Assembly: GCA_029213195.1 (NCBI GenBank)
Contig: JARGNI010000022.1
Span: forward strand, 44,244-94,468
Direction: 5' to 3'
From: Verrucomicrobiales bacterium
Lineage (GTDB): Bacteria; Verrucomicrobiota; Verrucomicrobiia; Verrucomicrobiales; DEV007
Length of the DNA: 50,225 bases
Shown: in pieces, positions 26,350 to 36,256 of the stretch
Position numbering within the stretch: position 1 is the stretch's first letter
Layout of the letters: the number at the start of each line of letters is the position of its first letter
Made by a program: the position numbers and the translations under genes
The notes under the pieces: model-generated
Seen by the model: only the letters and a program-made list of their open reading frames with translations
Databases searched by the model: none
Told to the model about the DNA's origin: nothing

Positions 26350-26871
26350 ATGAAACGCGATACGGAAGAATTCATCGAACTGCTGACCGGGGCCCAGAGC
26401 CCTGTCTTTGGCTACATTCTGTCCCTGACCCACGACCATGCCAAGGCACAGGACATTCTCCAGGAGACCAACGTCACGCTGTGGCGCAAAGCCGATACCT
26501 TCGAGCCGGGAACAAACTTCACAGCCTGGGCCTGCCGGACGGCTTACTTCCACGTTCTCAACCATCGACGCAAGGCGAATCGAGAGCAGCTCGTGTTCGA
26601 CGAAGATGTGCTCGACTATCTCGCGGAACGACAGGAAACCCGTGCGACAGCGAGCCAGGATCGAGTCACGATTCTCCGCAGCTGTCTCGAGAAGCTTCCC
26701 GACGATCAGCGAAAACTGATCGATGAACGCTACGAACCGGGGGGCTCCGTCCAGGAAATTGCGAAAGCCGCCGGAAAATCGGTCGGATCGATCTCGCAGG
26801 CTCTCTATCGGATTCGTGCGACCCTGCAGCGCTGCGTCGAGAAACAAGTAAAGCAGGAGGAATTCGCATGA
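26350..26871 (+). CDS. ECF sigma factor, Rhodopirellula/Verrucomicrobium type
   Basis: 173 residues with sigma region 2 (DHAKAQDILQETNVTLWRKA and FTAWACRTAYFHVLNHRR) and region 4 (LEKLPDDQRKLIDERYEPGGSVQEIAKAAGKSVGSISQALYRIR). This subgroup is named for PVC bacteria and normally pairs with a FecR/LamG membrane protein, which is found directly downstream with a 4-base ATGA overlap. GGAGA lies 8 bases before the ATG. Target promoters cannot be told from this window. Confidence 0.92.
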   Translation: MKRDTEEFIELLTGAQSPVFGYILSLTHDHAKAQDILQETNVTLWRKADTFEPGTNFTAWACRTAYFHVLNHRRKANREQLVFDEDVLDYLAERQETRATASQDRVTILRSCLEKLPDDQRKLIDERYEPGGSVQEIAKAAGKSVGSISQALYRIRATLQRCVEKQVKQEEFA

Positions 26872-28448
26872 GCCAGCGACAAAGAATGCATCGAGTCGAG
26901 GAGTTGACTTCTCTGCTTTTCGACGAAGGACTCTCCTCGGAAGAGCAGGACGAACTCAATGATCTTCTTCGCGGCGATCCCGAGACCTGCGAAGTCTATC
27001 TCGCGATGGCCGAGTCTCATGCCGCCCTGGTCCACGACCATGCCGCAGAGGAGCTGACTCATCCCCACTCGGATTCGATCGTCGCCTTTCCCGGTGGGGA
27101 AAGGAAGCGCCGAGCCCGCTGGGTCACATTGGCGACGGCGGCCGTGGTTTTTCTTTGCCTCAACGCAGGTATCCTCTGGTTCCTCCAGAGCAATCCCACA
27201 GAGGGACCAGTTGCCGAAGAACCCCAGGGTGAAGCAGAGTGGATCGCTGTGGTGACCCGCGTCGTCGATGCGGTATGGGAAGACGAGAAGAAAGCTCGAA
27301 ACGAGGGAGACGGCCTCTCTCCCGGGGAGCTCAAGCTCACCTCGGGCCTGGTTCACATCGAATTTTTCAGCGGGGCCTCCGTCGTCGTCGAGGGTCCTGC
27401 CCATCTCTCTCTCGATTCCGCGTGGAGAATGGCCTGTCATGAAGGAAAACTGCGCACCTTCGTTCCCGAGCCAGCCCAGGGCTTCACGATCGAGACTCCG
27501 GAGTATCATGCCGTGGACCTCGGGACCGAGTTCGCTCTGCGGGTCGATGCCTCCGGTCGCAGCGAGTTGCTCGTCGTCGATGGAGAAGTCCGAATCGATG
27601 ACGAATCCGGCACTCCGCTCGAACACGTCCGAGGTGGCGAAGGAATCCTATCGGCCCAGGGCAAGCGCGAACGTCTCGAAGGAGATGGCTCCGACTACGT
27701 GAGCAGTGAAGCCCTCATGGGGATCGCCCTCGCGGATGCCGAGGCTCGCTACAATACCTGGGCGAATCTGCGAGACCGTCTTGCCTCGGACCCAGCGACC
27801 CTCGTCCTCTTCGATTTCGAAGATCAGGATCCCTGGGACCGCCAATTGGAGAATCGTGTCCCTGGTGGTCCCGGAGGGGCGATTATCGGATCCCAATGGG
27901 GAGAAGGTCGATGGAAGGGGAAAGGGGCTCTCGAGTTTCAGCGGATCACCGATCGCATCCGGGTCCGCATCCCGGGGGAGTTCACCGCCCTTTCCTACTC
28001 CGCCTGGGTCCAGGTGAACGGCCTCGACCGCTGGCTCAGCTCCCTGATGCTCACCGATGGATTCGAGGAGGGAGAAGTGCACTGGCAGATGAGTGACAAG
28101 GGAGAGCTGGTTCTCGGAATTTCCTCCGAACGCCGACAGCCCAATACCATTTCTCCCCCCGTGATCGGTCCCAAGGATCTCGGGCGGTGGATGCATCTTG
28201 CCGTGACCATCGATCAGGAGAGCGGCGAAGTAGTCCACTACCTCGACGGAGTTCCGCTGGTAAAAGACATCCGGTCGGAGGTTCCCCTGCTGCGCCTTGG
28301 CGAAGCGGAAATCGGGAACTGGAGCTCGCAGGGAAAGAACCATCCCTTGAGGAGCTTCAACGGCACGATCGACGAGTTCATGATCCTGAAGCGGGTTCTT
28401 TCTCCCGGAGAGATCGAGGAGATCTACGCTGCGGGACGCAAAGGCTGA
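26868..28448 (+). CDS. FecR/LamG transmembrane anti-sigma protein
   Basis: 526 residues: a cytoplasmic helical anti-sigma-like region (1-80), one membrane helix (about 86-106), a periplasmic FecR beta domain (about 125-270, with VHIEFFSGASVVVEGPAHL, VDLGTEFALRVD) and a C-terminal LamG/concanavalin-like domain (about 300-520). It overlaps the sigma gene by 4 bases, with AGGAGG inside the sigma gene end. The periplasmic sugar-binding-like domain suggests it senses a glycan or surface signal and releases the sigma factor; this is inferred. The fusion is characteristic of planctomycetes and verrucomicrobia. Confidence 0.9.
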   Translation: MSQRQRMHRVEELTSLLFDEGLSSEEQDELNDLLRGDPETCEVYLAMAESHAALVHDHAAEELTHPHSDSIVAFPGGERKRRARWVTLATAAVVFLCLNAGILWFLQSNPTEGPVAEEPQGEAEWIAVVTRVVDAVWEDEKKARNEGDGLSPGELKLTSGLVHIEFFSGASVVVEGPAHLSLDSAWRMACHEGKLRTFVPEPAQGFTIETPEYHAVDLGTEFALRVDASGRSELLVVDGEVRIDDESGTPLEHVRGGEGILSAQGKRERLEGDGSDYVSSEALMGIALADAEARYNTWANLRDRLASDPATLVLFDFEDQDPWDRQLENRVPGGPGGAIIGSQWGEGRWKGKGALEFQRITDRIRVRIPGEFTALSYSAWVQVNGLDRWLSSLMLTDGFEEGEVHWQMSDKGELVLGISSERRQPNTISPPVIGPKDLGRWMHLAVTIDQESGEVVHYLDGVPLVKDIRSEVPLLRLGEAEIGNWSSQGKNHPLRSFNGTIDEFMILKRVLSPGEIEEIYAAGRKG

Positions 28449-28483
28449 GGACGGATCAAGGAACCTCGCTCTGCCTTCCTCCC

Positions 28484-28507
28484 GTAGCGGAGCGCGCAAG
28501 CGCTCCG
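28484..28507. repeat. GTAG-CGGAGCGC-GCAA-GCGCTCCG hairpin
   Basis: An 8-bp perfect stem with a GCAA tetraloop, preceded by GTAG. The hairpin at 11899-11922 has the same lead and loop but stem sequence CGGAACCT/AGGTTCCG, so the last four stem pairs differ in a compensating way. Confidence 0.85.
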
Positions 28508-28540
28508 ATCCGATCGTCCTCACTGCACATTCTCGACCTC

Positions 28541-28571
28541 GGACAACGAGGACGTTGTCCCTCCCCTTTTT
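28541..28571 (+). terminator. Candidate terminator after FecR/LamG gene
   Basis: GGACAAC/GTTGTCC, a 7-bp stem with a 6-base loop, then CTCCCCTTTTT. It lies between two converging genes; the T-tract begins 6 bases after the stem, so efficiency is doubtful. Confidence 0.45.
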
Positions 28572-28573
28572 GC

Positions 28574-30781
28574 CTAGATCATGGGAGCGATCACCAGGGC
28601 AACCACACTCATCAGCTTGAGAAGAATATTCAACGAAGGCCCGGAGGTATCCTTGAAAGGATCGCCAACCGTGTCACCAACGACGGCTGCCTTGTGGGCC
28701 TCGGATCCCTTGCCCAGCATCTCCCCATTCACCTCGTAACCTTCCTCGATCATCTTTTTCGCATTGTCCCAGGCGCCTCCAGCATTGGACTGGAAGAGAG
28801 CCATGAGGACACCTGTAATGGTCACTCCTGCGAGAAGACCTCCGAGCATCTGGGCGCCGGCCCCCTCACCGAACAAATTGCCCCCGAAGCCGACGAGAAC
28901 AGGAGCCGCAACCGCGAGCACTCCGGGCTTCACCATTTCCTTGATCGCTGATTTCGTCGAGATCTCGACGCACTTGCCATATTCAGCCTCAGAAACGGCC
29001 TGATCGAAAATGCCACGGTCTTCCTCGGACCAGGATTTCATCTCTTTCCCCTCATTGCGATTCATCGCATCGAGCCCGGCCTTCAGTCCCGGGATCTCCC
29101 GAAACTGACGGCGCACCTCCTCGATCATCGACATGGCGGCTCTACCCACCGCCTCCATCGAGAGAGCGGAAAAGAGAAAGGGCAGCATCCCTCCGACAAA
29201 GAGAGCCGCGACAACCTGCGGATCCGTCACTTCGATCGAAAGGACCGCGCCACCGTTGGCCGCTTCCCAGGTCGTCTTGTAGGCAGCAAAGAGCGCAAGA
29301 GCCGTCAACGCCGCCGAGCCGATCGCAAAGCCTTTCCCGATGGCGGCGGTCGTGTTACCAACGGCATCGAGCTGATCCGTCCGCTGGCGAACCTCGGGCT
29401 CGAGTTCACTCATTTCCGCGATCCCTCCGGCATTGTCCGAAATGGGTCCGTAGGCATCGACCGCCAGCTGGATCCCCGTGTTCGAAAGCATGCCCACTGC
29501 GGCGATCGCAATTCCATACAGTCCGGCCAAGTGATACGAAGCGAGGATGGTCGAAGCGAGAACGAGGATGGGCAACGCAGTCGAGATCATCCCGACACCG
29601 AGTCCGGCGATGATATTCGTCGCCGAGCCCGTCACCGACTGCCTCACGATACCCACGACGGGTTTTGTTCCCGTACCGGTGTAGTGCTCAGTGATGTAGC
29701 CGATCGCAATTCCCGAAATCAGGCCCAGGGCGATCGATCCGAAAACACCCATCGAGGAATACACCTTGCCCCCGTCGACCAGTGCCCACTGATCCGGGAG
29801 CAGCATGCGGATCATGACAAACGCACCGATGAGGAGAAGGACGCCCGCGGTCAATTCCCCCAGGTTCAAAGCCCGATGGGGACTCCCCCCTTCCCTGACC
29901 CGGACGAGAAAGGTTCCTGCAATGGAAGACACAATCCCGAGGCTCGCCAGCATCAGGGGCAGAAGAACCCCCCCGAGTGGCAGATCCGCAAATGCCGGCA
30001 AGGTCATGAAGACCGATCCAAGCACCATCGTCGCGATGATGGATCCGACGTACGATTCGAAGAGGTCGGCGCCCATGCCTGCGACGTCCCCGACATTGTC
30101 ACCCACGTTGTCGGCAATCGTCGCGGGATTGAGCGGGTGATCCTCCGGAATTCCGGCCTCCACTTTCCCGACGAGATCCGCACCGACATCAGCGGCCTTG
30201 GTATAAATCCCGCCACCCACTCGGGCGAAAAGGGCAATCGACGACGCACCGAAAGAAAATCCCGTGACGATGGTCATGACCTTCCCGATCGCCTCCGGTC
30301 CCGTCCCGATCGCGGTGCCAAAAATCAGGAGCAGCGATCCCAGTCCGAGAAGACCGAGACCGACGACACCAAGCCCCATCACGGAACCTCCCGCGAAGGC
30401 AATCTTGAGCCCTTCTCCCAGGCTGGTCCGCGCGCCATTGGTCGTACGCACATTCGCCTTGGTTGCCACCTTCATCCCGATGAGCCCGGCCAACGCCGAG
30501 CAGATCGCGCCCACGACAAAGGAGAGCGCAACGAAAGGAGAGTTGGCTTCCGGATCAAGGAACCCGGCAAAGGCTAACAAAACAGCAACACAAACCACGA
30601 AAATCGAAAGCACCTTGTATTCCGCGCGTAAAAAAGCCATCGCCCCGACCGCGATGTTGTCCGCGATCTGTTTCATCGACTCGCTCCCGGGATCCTGCTT
30701 CGCAACCCACCGGGATCGCCAAAATGTGTAAAGAAGAGCGAGTACACCAAAGCACGGCACAGCAATCAGCAGCATATTCAT
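28574..30781 (-). CDS. hppA: Membrane-bound ion-pumping pyrophosphatase
   Basis: Couples pyrophosphate hydrolysis to H+ or Na+ export. 735 residues, about 16 membrane helices, with the catalytic signature [20 protein letters not shown] and [21 protein letters not shown]. The motif [18 protein letters not shown] has Ala where K+-independent enzymes have Lys, which indicates a K+-dependent enzyme. Whether it moves H+, Na+ or both depends on gate residues I cannot place with certainty. It is divergent from the PycTM-like gene and converges on the FecR/LamG gene. Confidence 0.96.
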   Translation of the reverse strand: MNMLLIAVPCFGVLALLYTFWRSRWVAKQDPGSESMKQIADNIAVGAMAFLRAEYKVLSIFVVCVAVLLAFAGFLDPEANSPFVALSFVVGAICSALAGLIGMKVATKANVRTTNGARTSLGEGLKIAFAGGSVMGLGVVGLGLLGLGSLLLIFGTAIGTGPEAIGKVMTIVTGFSFGASSIALFARVGGGIYTKAADVGADLVGKVEAGIPEDHPLNPATIADNVGDNVGDVAGMGADLFESYVGSIIATMVLGSVFMTLPAFADLPLGGVLLPLMLASLGIVSSIAGTFLVRVREGGSPHRALNLGELTAGVLLLIGAFVMIRMLLPDQWALVDGGKVYSSMGVFGSIALGLISGIAIGYITEHYTGTGTKPVVGIVRQSVTGSATNIIAGLGVGMISTALPILVLASTILASYHLAGLYGIAIAAVGMLSNTGIQLAVDAYGPISDNAGGIAEMSELEPEVRQRTDQLDAVGNTTAAIGKGFAIGSAALTALALFAAYKTTWEAANGGAVLSIEVTDPQVVAALFVGGMLPFLFSALSMEAVGRAAMSMIEEVRRQFREIPGLKAGLDAMNRNEGKEMKSWSEEDRGIFDQAVSEAEYGKCVEISTKSAIKEMVKPGVLAVAAPVLVGFGGNLFGEGAGAQMLGGLLAGVTITGVLMALFQSNAGGAWDNAKKMIEEGYEVNGEMLGKGSEAHKAAVVGDTVGDPFKDTSGPSLNILLKLMSVVALVIAPMI

Positions 30782-30959
30782 AAGTCACAGGGGGTTGGAA
30801 AAGCGGTAATGCTCCGAAGTTTTGTTAACAGAGACCGCGCGCTGCATTCAAGAACTGTTTTGGAAAGAACCTTTCGGTAAGTCAGAAGAGAACCTCCCTT
30901 TTCGTGACAAAAGAGTCACCAACACTCTCGAAAAACCGAACGATGCTTTGCCTTTTTCC

Positions 30960-31550
30960 ATGCGGGAGGCCTCAGAAACATCCGAAGAATCCAAAGTCAT
31001 CGATCTGGCCAAGACGGAGCAGGGTTTCAACGGGAACGAACCTATCTACGTTCTCCGAACGACGCAGCAGAATCAGGTGCAGCTCAACCTGATGGCTGAT
31101 CAAAAGGCGAATATCATCATCGGGATCTCGCTCATTTTCTTCACGATTGCCCATCGCCAGTTCGTAGCAGGAATCGGAGAAAATCCGCTGCTCATCATTC
31201 CTCTCCTCATGCTCATTGTCACGATGCTGTCGAGCTTCGTATTCGCCATCCTCGTCGTCGCGCCCCGGATCAAGGCACTTCGTCCCTGTTCTCCCGAGGA
31301 TCTCCCCAATCCGCTTTTCTTCGGTTTCTTCCCTGCCGTTTCCGAAAACGAATTCGTCGATTTTTTCTCCCATCGTTTTCGCGATCTCGAACAAGTGAGA
31401 GAAACCTTTCTCCGCGACATTTATCAGACTGGCACAGTACTTCGCCGGAAATACCGATTCCTCCGTTTTGCCTATATCCTCTTTTCCACCGGAGTTCTCA
31501 CATCGGGGATCGCGACCATCTGGCTTCTTCTCGACTCCGCAGGAGGATGA
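30960..31550 (+). CDS. Pycsar effector-like membrane protein (DUF5706/PycTM family)
   Basis: 196 residues: N-terminal soluble region, NLMADQKANIIIGIS leading into TM1 (about 51-68), TM2 (76-102) ending in APRIK, a cytoplasmic loop with NPLFFGFFPAVSENEFVDFF and RDIYQTGTVLRRKYRFLRFAY, and TM3 (168-191). This layout fits DUF5706, the membrane-damaging effector (PycTM) of Pycsar anti-phage systems. Members also occur outside defence. No pyrimidine cyclase gene is adjacent: neighbours are hppA and mutS. The ATG at 30960 was chosen; a longer frame reaching 30822 has no family resemblance. Function is inferred by family. Confidence 0.68.
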   Translation: MREASETSEESKVIDLAKTEQGFNGNEPIYVLRTTQQNQVQLNLMADQKANIIIGISLIFFTIAHRQFVAGIGENPLLIIPLLMLIVTMLSSFVFAILVVAPRIKALRPCSPEDLPNPLFFGFFPAVSENEFVDFFSHRFRDLEQVRETFLRDIYQTGTVLRRKYRFLRFAYILFSTGVLTSGIATIWLLLDSAGG

Positions 31551-31571
31551 TGCGATCGGATTAGCAAAAGG

Positions 31572-34085
31572 CTAACCAAACAGCAACATCTGCGGGTCGT
31601 CCTCTTCTTCCTCATCGCCGACGGACTTGGCCGCGGTTTTCTTCGCAGGAGGCGAGGACACTGGCTCGGTTTCGAGCGGGAGATGCTCGCCTTCCAACCC
31701 GGCCAGGATCTCCTTGGCACGATCGATGATGGTATCGGGCAGACCAGCGAGTCGAGCCACCTGGATCCCGTAACTCTTGTCGGCCGCTCCCGGCACGATC
31801 TGTCGCAGGAAGATGATCTGGTCGTTCCACTCGCGGACAGCGATGTTGTAATTGTTCACCGCAGCGCGCGAATCGGCGAGCTGGGTCAGCTCATGATAGT
31901 GGGTCGCAAAGAGGGTGCGGCATCCCACCCGGTCGTGGAGATGCTCGACGACACTCCAGGCGATGGAAAGCCCATCATAAGTGGCGGTGCCTCGTCCGAT
32001 CTCATCGAGGATAACGAGACTCTTCTCCGTCGCGTTGTTGGCGATGAGGGCCGTCTCCGTCATCTCGACCATGAAGGTCGACTGTCCCCGCGCGATATCG
32101 TCACTCGCACCGACCCGGGTGAATATCCGATCGACGAGTCCGATCTCGGCAGAAGTCGCCGGGACAAAGCTCCCGACCTGGGCGAGGAGGGTGATCAAGG
32201 CCACCTGGCGAATGTAGGTCGACTTACCGGCCATGTTCGGACCGGTGATCAGCATGAACCGATTCTGTTCCGGAGTGATCGCGGTATCGTTCGGCACAAA
32301 CTTCTCCTCTCCGATATTCTGATCGAGCACCGGGTGTCTCCCCTTCTCGATGACGAGGTGATTCGACTCGTTGAGAAAGGGTCGGCAGTAGCCAAAGAGC
32401 CTCGCGATCTCGGCGAAGGCCGTCAGGACATCGATCTCGGCGAGTGCTGCCGCTGTCGTCTGGATCGCTTCAAGACTTTCGAGAACGGTTTCCCGGAGAT
32501 TCAGAAATTCCTCATACTCGAGGGATCGCAATCGCTCATCGGCACCGAGGATCTTGTTCTCGACCTCCTTCAGCTCGGGAGTGATATAACGCTCCGCGTT
32601 CGCCATCGTCTGCTTGCGCGTGTATTCGGGCGGGACCTTTTCGAGATGAGTCTTCGTCACCTCGATGAAATACCCGAAGACGGCGTTGTATTTGATCTTC
32701 AGGGAAGGGATCCCGGTGCGATCCTGCTCCGCGTTCTGAAGCTCGGCGACCCACTGCTTGCCTTCCGTGGCAGCGCGTCGGAGTTCGTCGATCGCCTCGC
32801 TGTAGCCATCGGCAAAAATCCCCCCGTCCTTGAGCGAAGCGGGCGGCTCTTCCCCGATCGCCATTCCTAACAAAGATACAAGATCCTCGAAGTTGCCCAG
32901 GCGACTCTCCAGAGAATCACCGAGCGAACCTCCCTGCAAGGCACGGAGATGCTCGCGGACATCGGGCACTTTTCGAAGCGACATTTCCAGCGCCTTGAGG
33001 TCCCGGGCATTCCCGGATCCCTGGCTGAGACGACTGAGAGTTCTCTCGATGTCGCGGATTTCGGAGAAGGAATTGCGAAGTTCGTTGAGGAGAAATGATT
33101 CCCGGATCAGGGACTCGACCAAGTCCTGGCGCGAGACGAGGACGTCGAGATCCCGGATCGGATGCAGGATCCAGTTTCGCAGGAGTCGCGCGCCCATCGG
33201 GGTCTCGGTCCGATCGATCGCCCCGAGCAGGGAACTCTTCACCCCACCGGACCGACTCGTGACGAGATCGAGATTGGCCTGGCTCGCCGCATCGATCAGG
33301 ACGAACTGATCCGTCTGGTAGGCCTGCAGGGTGCGGAGATGACCAACACTCCGACGCAGCTGGGTCTCGACATAGTGCAGGATCGCCCCTGCGGCACCGA
33401 TCGCAGGACCGAGGTCGGCACAGCCAAAGCCATCGAGGGACTGCACCTTGAAATGTTCCTTCAGGGTGTATTCGGCCTGGTCGAGGAGGAACGGATAGCC
33501 ATCATAATCCTGGGCATTGGGGAGCAGATCGAAGTGCTCGGCCTGCTCTTCGGAGAAGAGAAGCTCGCTGGGACGCAGGCGATGCAGTTCGTCCTCGAAG
33601 GCGTCACGATCCTTGAACTCGGTGACCCGAAATTCGCCCGTGGTGTGCTCGATATAGGCAAAGCCGATCGTTCCCCGAGTCTGGTAGACGGCGGCGAGAT
33701 AGTTGGACCGCGCCGAGTCGAGCAGATTGAGATCGTCGATCGTTCCCGCGCTGATGATCTGGCTGATCTCCCGTTCAACGATCTTTCCCGGTTGCGGCTC
33801 CGTGGTCTGCTCCGCGAGCGCGACGCGCTTGCCTGCCTTGATGAGTTTCGCCATATACCCCTCGGCGGCATGATGAGGGACGCCGCACATCGGCATCCCG
33901 TTTCGCTTTGTCAGCGCCACGTTGAGAATGGGTGACGCAACCTTGGCATCCTCGAAAAAGAGTTCGTAGAAATCACCAAGACGGAAAAACAGGAGGACGT
34001 CGTCGGGCAACTCCCGTCGCATCGACTGATACTGCTGCATCATGGGGGTCAGCTTCCCCTCGGCTTTTCCTTTTCCTCCGGCCAT
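31572..34085 (-). CDS. mutS: DNA mismatch repair protein MutS
   Basis: Recognises mismatches and starts repair with MutL. 837 residues. The mismatch-wedge Phe39-Tyr40-Glu41 lies in LGDFYELFFEDA; the C-terminal ATPase has Walker A TGPNMAGKST, Walker B LVILDEIGRGTATYDGLS and the dimerising TLFATHYHEL. The C-terminus ends in a short acidic tail. It converges on the PycTM-like gene with 21 bases between stops. mutL is not in the window. Confidence 0.97.
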   Translation of the reverse strand: MAGGKGKAEGKLTPMMQQYQSMRRELPDDVLLFFRLGDFYELFFEDAKVASPILNVALTKRNGMPMCGVPHHAAEGYMAKLIKAGKRVALAEQTTEPQPGKIVEREISQIISAGTIDDLNLLDSARSNYLAAVYQTRGTIGFAYIEHTTGEFRVTEFKDRDAFEDELHRLRPSELLFSEEQAEHFDLLPNAQDYDGYPFLLDQAEYTLKEHFKVQSLDGFGCADLGPAIGAAGAILHYVETQLRRSVGHLRTLQAYQTDQFVLIDAASQANLDLVTSRSGGVKSSLLGAIDRTETPMGARLLRNWILHPIRDLDVLVSRQDLVESLIRESFLLNELRNSFSEIRDIERTLSRLSQGSGNARDLKALEMSLRKVPDVREHLRALQGGSLGDSLESRLGNFEDLVSLLGMAIGEEPPASLKDGGIFADGYSEAIDELRRAATEGKQWVAELQNAEQDRTGIPSLKIKYNAVFGYFIEVTKTHLEKVPPEYTRKQTMANAERYITPELKEVENKILGADERLRSLEYEEFLNLRETVLESLEAIQTTAAALAEIDVLTAFAEIARLFGYCRPFLNESNHLVIEKGRHPVLDQNIGEEKFVPNDTAITPEQNRFMLITGPNMAGKSTYIRQVALITLLAQVGSFVPATSAEIGLVDRIFTRVGASDDIARGQSTFMVEMTETALIANNATEKSLVILDEIGRGTATYDGLSIAWSVVEHLHDRVGCRTLFATHYHELTQLADSRAAVNNYNIAVREWNDQIIFLRQIVPGAADKSYGIQVARLAGLPDTIIDRAKEILAGLEGEHLPLETEPVSSPPAKKTAAKSVGDEEEEDDPQMLLFG

Positions 34086-34282
34086 GCGTGCTCTCGGTGT
34101 GGCATCTTAGAGACAGGTGGAGAAAATGCCAGTGGGTTTCGCAGCCAATCCGAGGGGTTGGGTCGTCACGGTGCGATGGGATCGATAAAGCAAGTCTCCA
34201 GTCACCCAGATCCCAGTCCTACGAAATCCAGATAGTGTCCTCAGACTTGACCAAGATTCGATTCCGGGTTGGAAACATCGTC

Positions 34283-36223
34283 ATGGGAGCCTGCCGTTTG
34301 CTTCGTTGTTCGTCCGGCGTCGTCAGCACTTTGGTATCTGTTGCCGTTTTTCTCGCGCCGAACCAATTGGGTGCCCAGGAGGCCATTCCTTTCCACGAAG
34401 CTCTCAACAAGGGCTGGATCGAGGCAACGATCCTGCAGTTTTCGCAGGAAAAACTGAGCTTGCGAGTGGTCGCCACCTCTCCACAGGGTGCGAAACGAGT
34501 CGAGGTTCGCGATGGGACGTGGATCGACCTCGCCGCATTCCCGACAGCTGGCAGCCTTTTCCTGAAGAGCGGAAAAACTTTGAACCTGTCGAGATCCGAT
34601 CGAAAGGATTCGTATCAGCCAGAAACGCTGTCCTGCATTGCCCTGTCACCCAGGCTTTTCCCGACCGTTCCCGTTTTGGATAGCGTCTACCTTCACAAGG
34701 AGGATGACGCCGCCGAACGCAAAGTGAGCCGGGCCGGCCACGAACCCCTCGCAGAAGGGATTCTTTCCGAGGCAGTGAAGGGAAAAGACGAGATCCTGGG
34801 GATGGCGGCGGCGTTGGTCATGGTCAATCAGCCCGGCCTCACCACCAACCAGCTCCAACTCTACGTCGATCGATATTTCAACAAGCGGAGGACCGAAAGG
34901 CAGCAGAAGGAACTCGATACGGGTGACCGCCGGGGGCCCCTCTGGGTCTGGAACTCAGACGAGAGTCACCTCAAGTTGGGCTTTCATTACCTGGAGAAAG
35001 CCCGCTCTCGTGAATCTGGAGCCCCGGTTCCGAAAAAGCTCACCGCCGCAGATGCCTGCGCAAAAGGATTCCTCCAGGCAGAGGTGCGAAAGGGTATCCT
35101 CAGCAACAGCGACATGATCGTACGCGTGACACGCACCCCCAAAGCGACCGGCAGCTCCGCCGAAGTCACCTTTCCCATCGGAACCTACTTCCTCTTCGAC
35201 GACAGGGAGGACGGCGAACCGGCAAAGTTTTTTCCCATCACGGAAATGACGATCGACCTCTTCGGCGAGATCAAGGAGGGTGCCCATCTCCCCTGCCTCA
35301 ATGCCTCCTACAAGCGTCGCATCAGTACACGCAGGACCATCGCCGTAAAATTCGGCTTCGACGAAAAGGCCGCCAAACTCTGGGCCGATCGTCCCGAGAG
35401 CCACCGGCTGCAGATGGCGGTCGAAGCCGTTCTCCTCGAACACCCCGATTTGACTGACGAACAGATTCAATACCACATCGTCCAGGTGGGAGCCCCCGGG
35501 GTGGAAGACCTGGCTTTGACCGAAGAGTTGATCGCCGCCGCGAAAAACCGCATTACCGGCGGCCATCCCTCCGTCCCCATTACTCCGCCAACCACTTCGG
35601 AGCCTGAGAAACCAAAGACGGTTCCAGAGCCCTCTCGACCCAAGCCCTCCCGCCCGGAACCGGAACCAAATCCGTATGGCGTAACCCTCTCCGAAGGCAT
35701 GCGCGGCGTGCGCATCGATCCGAATGTGCCCCGCGATCCCGACGGATTGCTTGCCAGGGAACCCAACGGCAAGGCCGTCTGGAAAACCATGGTCCAGCAC
35801 GTCCCAGAATATCCCGAAGAGGCCTTGATCGGAAACTGGTCACCCCTTCCACGGGGCGAAGCGATCCAGTCTCTCCTCTCTTTGAAAATGGACACCCTGG
35901 AAGAAATCTCGGCAGCCACCGGCGAATCCATTCCCCCGGAGATGGTCCAGACCATGGAGGCGATGATGAAGCTGAACGACAACCAGACCTTCTACTACAC
36001 GGGCAACCTCGGATTCAGGCGGAACGGAGAGGTCCGTGGAGCCATCAATGGGCCCAACGACAGCTCCGTCACCCCGATCGATGCCAAGTGGAAATTCGAC
36101 GGCATGAAAACGATCCGAATCACCCCAGGGAACGAGATCAAACATTTCATCTTCGGTCGGGATGGTCGCCTCATCTACCACGACGAGCGATCCGGTCGCC
36201 TCATCGTGATGAGGAAATACTAG
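34283..36223 (+). CDS. Secreted protein with duplicated domain, function unknown
   Basis: 646 residues with a signal peptide (cleavage near LGAQE, about 31). Two similar units follow: about 36-200 and 255-403. Each opens with a KG-I/L-AxV/I pattern (LNKGWIEATI; CAKGFLQAEV), continues to a GT-containing strand and ends with a helix pair (PGLTTNQLQLYVDRY; PDLTDEQIQYHIVQV). A Pro/Glu linker (about 435-465) leads to a C-terminal beta domain with GNW and GRLIYHDERSGRLIV, of lipocalin-like appearance. I do not recognise a named family. The ATG at 34283 gives the signal peptide; upstream frame 33932-34282 is open by chance, antisense to mutS. Confidence 0.75.
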   Translation: MGACRLLRCSSGVVSTLVSVAVFLAPNQLGAQEAIPFHEALNKGWIEATILQFSQEKLSLRVVATSPQGAKRVEVRDGTWIDLAAFPTAGSLFLKSGKTLNLSRSDRKDSYQPETLSCIALSPRLFPTVPVLDSVYLHKEDDAAERKVSRAGHEPLAEGILSEAVKGKDEILGMAAALVMVNQPGLTTNQLQLYVDRYFNKRRTERQQKELDTGDRRGPLWVWNSDESHLKLGFHYLEKARSRESGAPVPKKLTAADACAKGFLQAEVRKGILSNSDMIVRVTRTPKATGSSAEVTFPIGTYFLFDDREDGEPAKFFPITEMTIDLFGEIKEGAHLPCLNASYKRRISTRRTIAVKFGFDEKAAKLWADRPESHRLQMAVEAVLLEHPDLTDEQIQYHIVQVGAPGVEDLALTEELIAAAKNRITGGHPSVPITPPTTSEPEKPKTVPEPSRPKPSRPEPEPNPYGVTLSEGMRGVRIDPNVPRDPDGLLAREPNGKAVWKTMVQHVPEYPEEALIGNWSPLPRGEAIQSLLSLKMDTLEEISAATGESIPPEMVQTMEAMMKLNDNQTFYYTGNLGFRRNGEVRGAINGPNDSSVTPIDAKWKFDGMKTIRITPGNEIKHFIFGRDGRLIYHDERSGRLIVMRKY

Positions 36224-36256
36224 CGAGGAGAATCGGAGTTGGGAGAGGCGAAGATC

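Noticed and set aside
33932-34282. N-terminal extension of the duplicated-domain protein
   Set aside because: Runs antisense through the mutS start, is rich in Arg and Ser, and precedes a good signal peptide at 34283.
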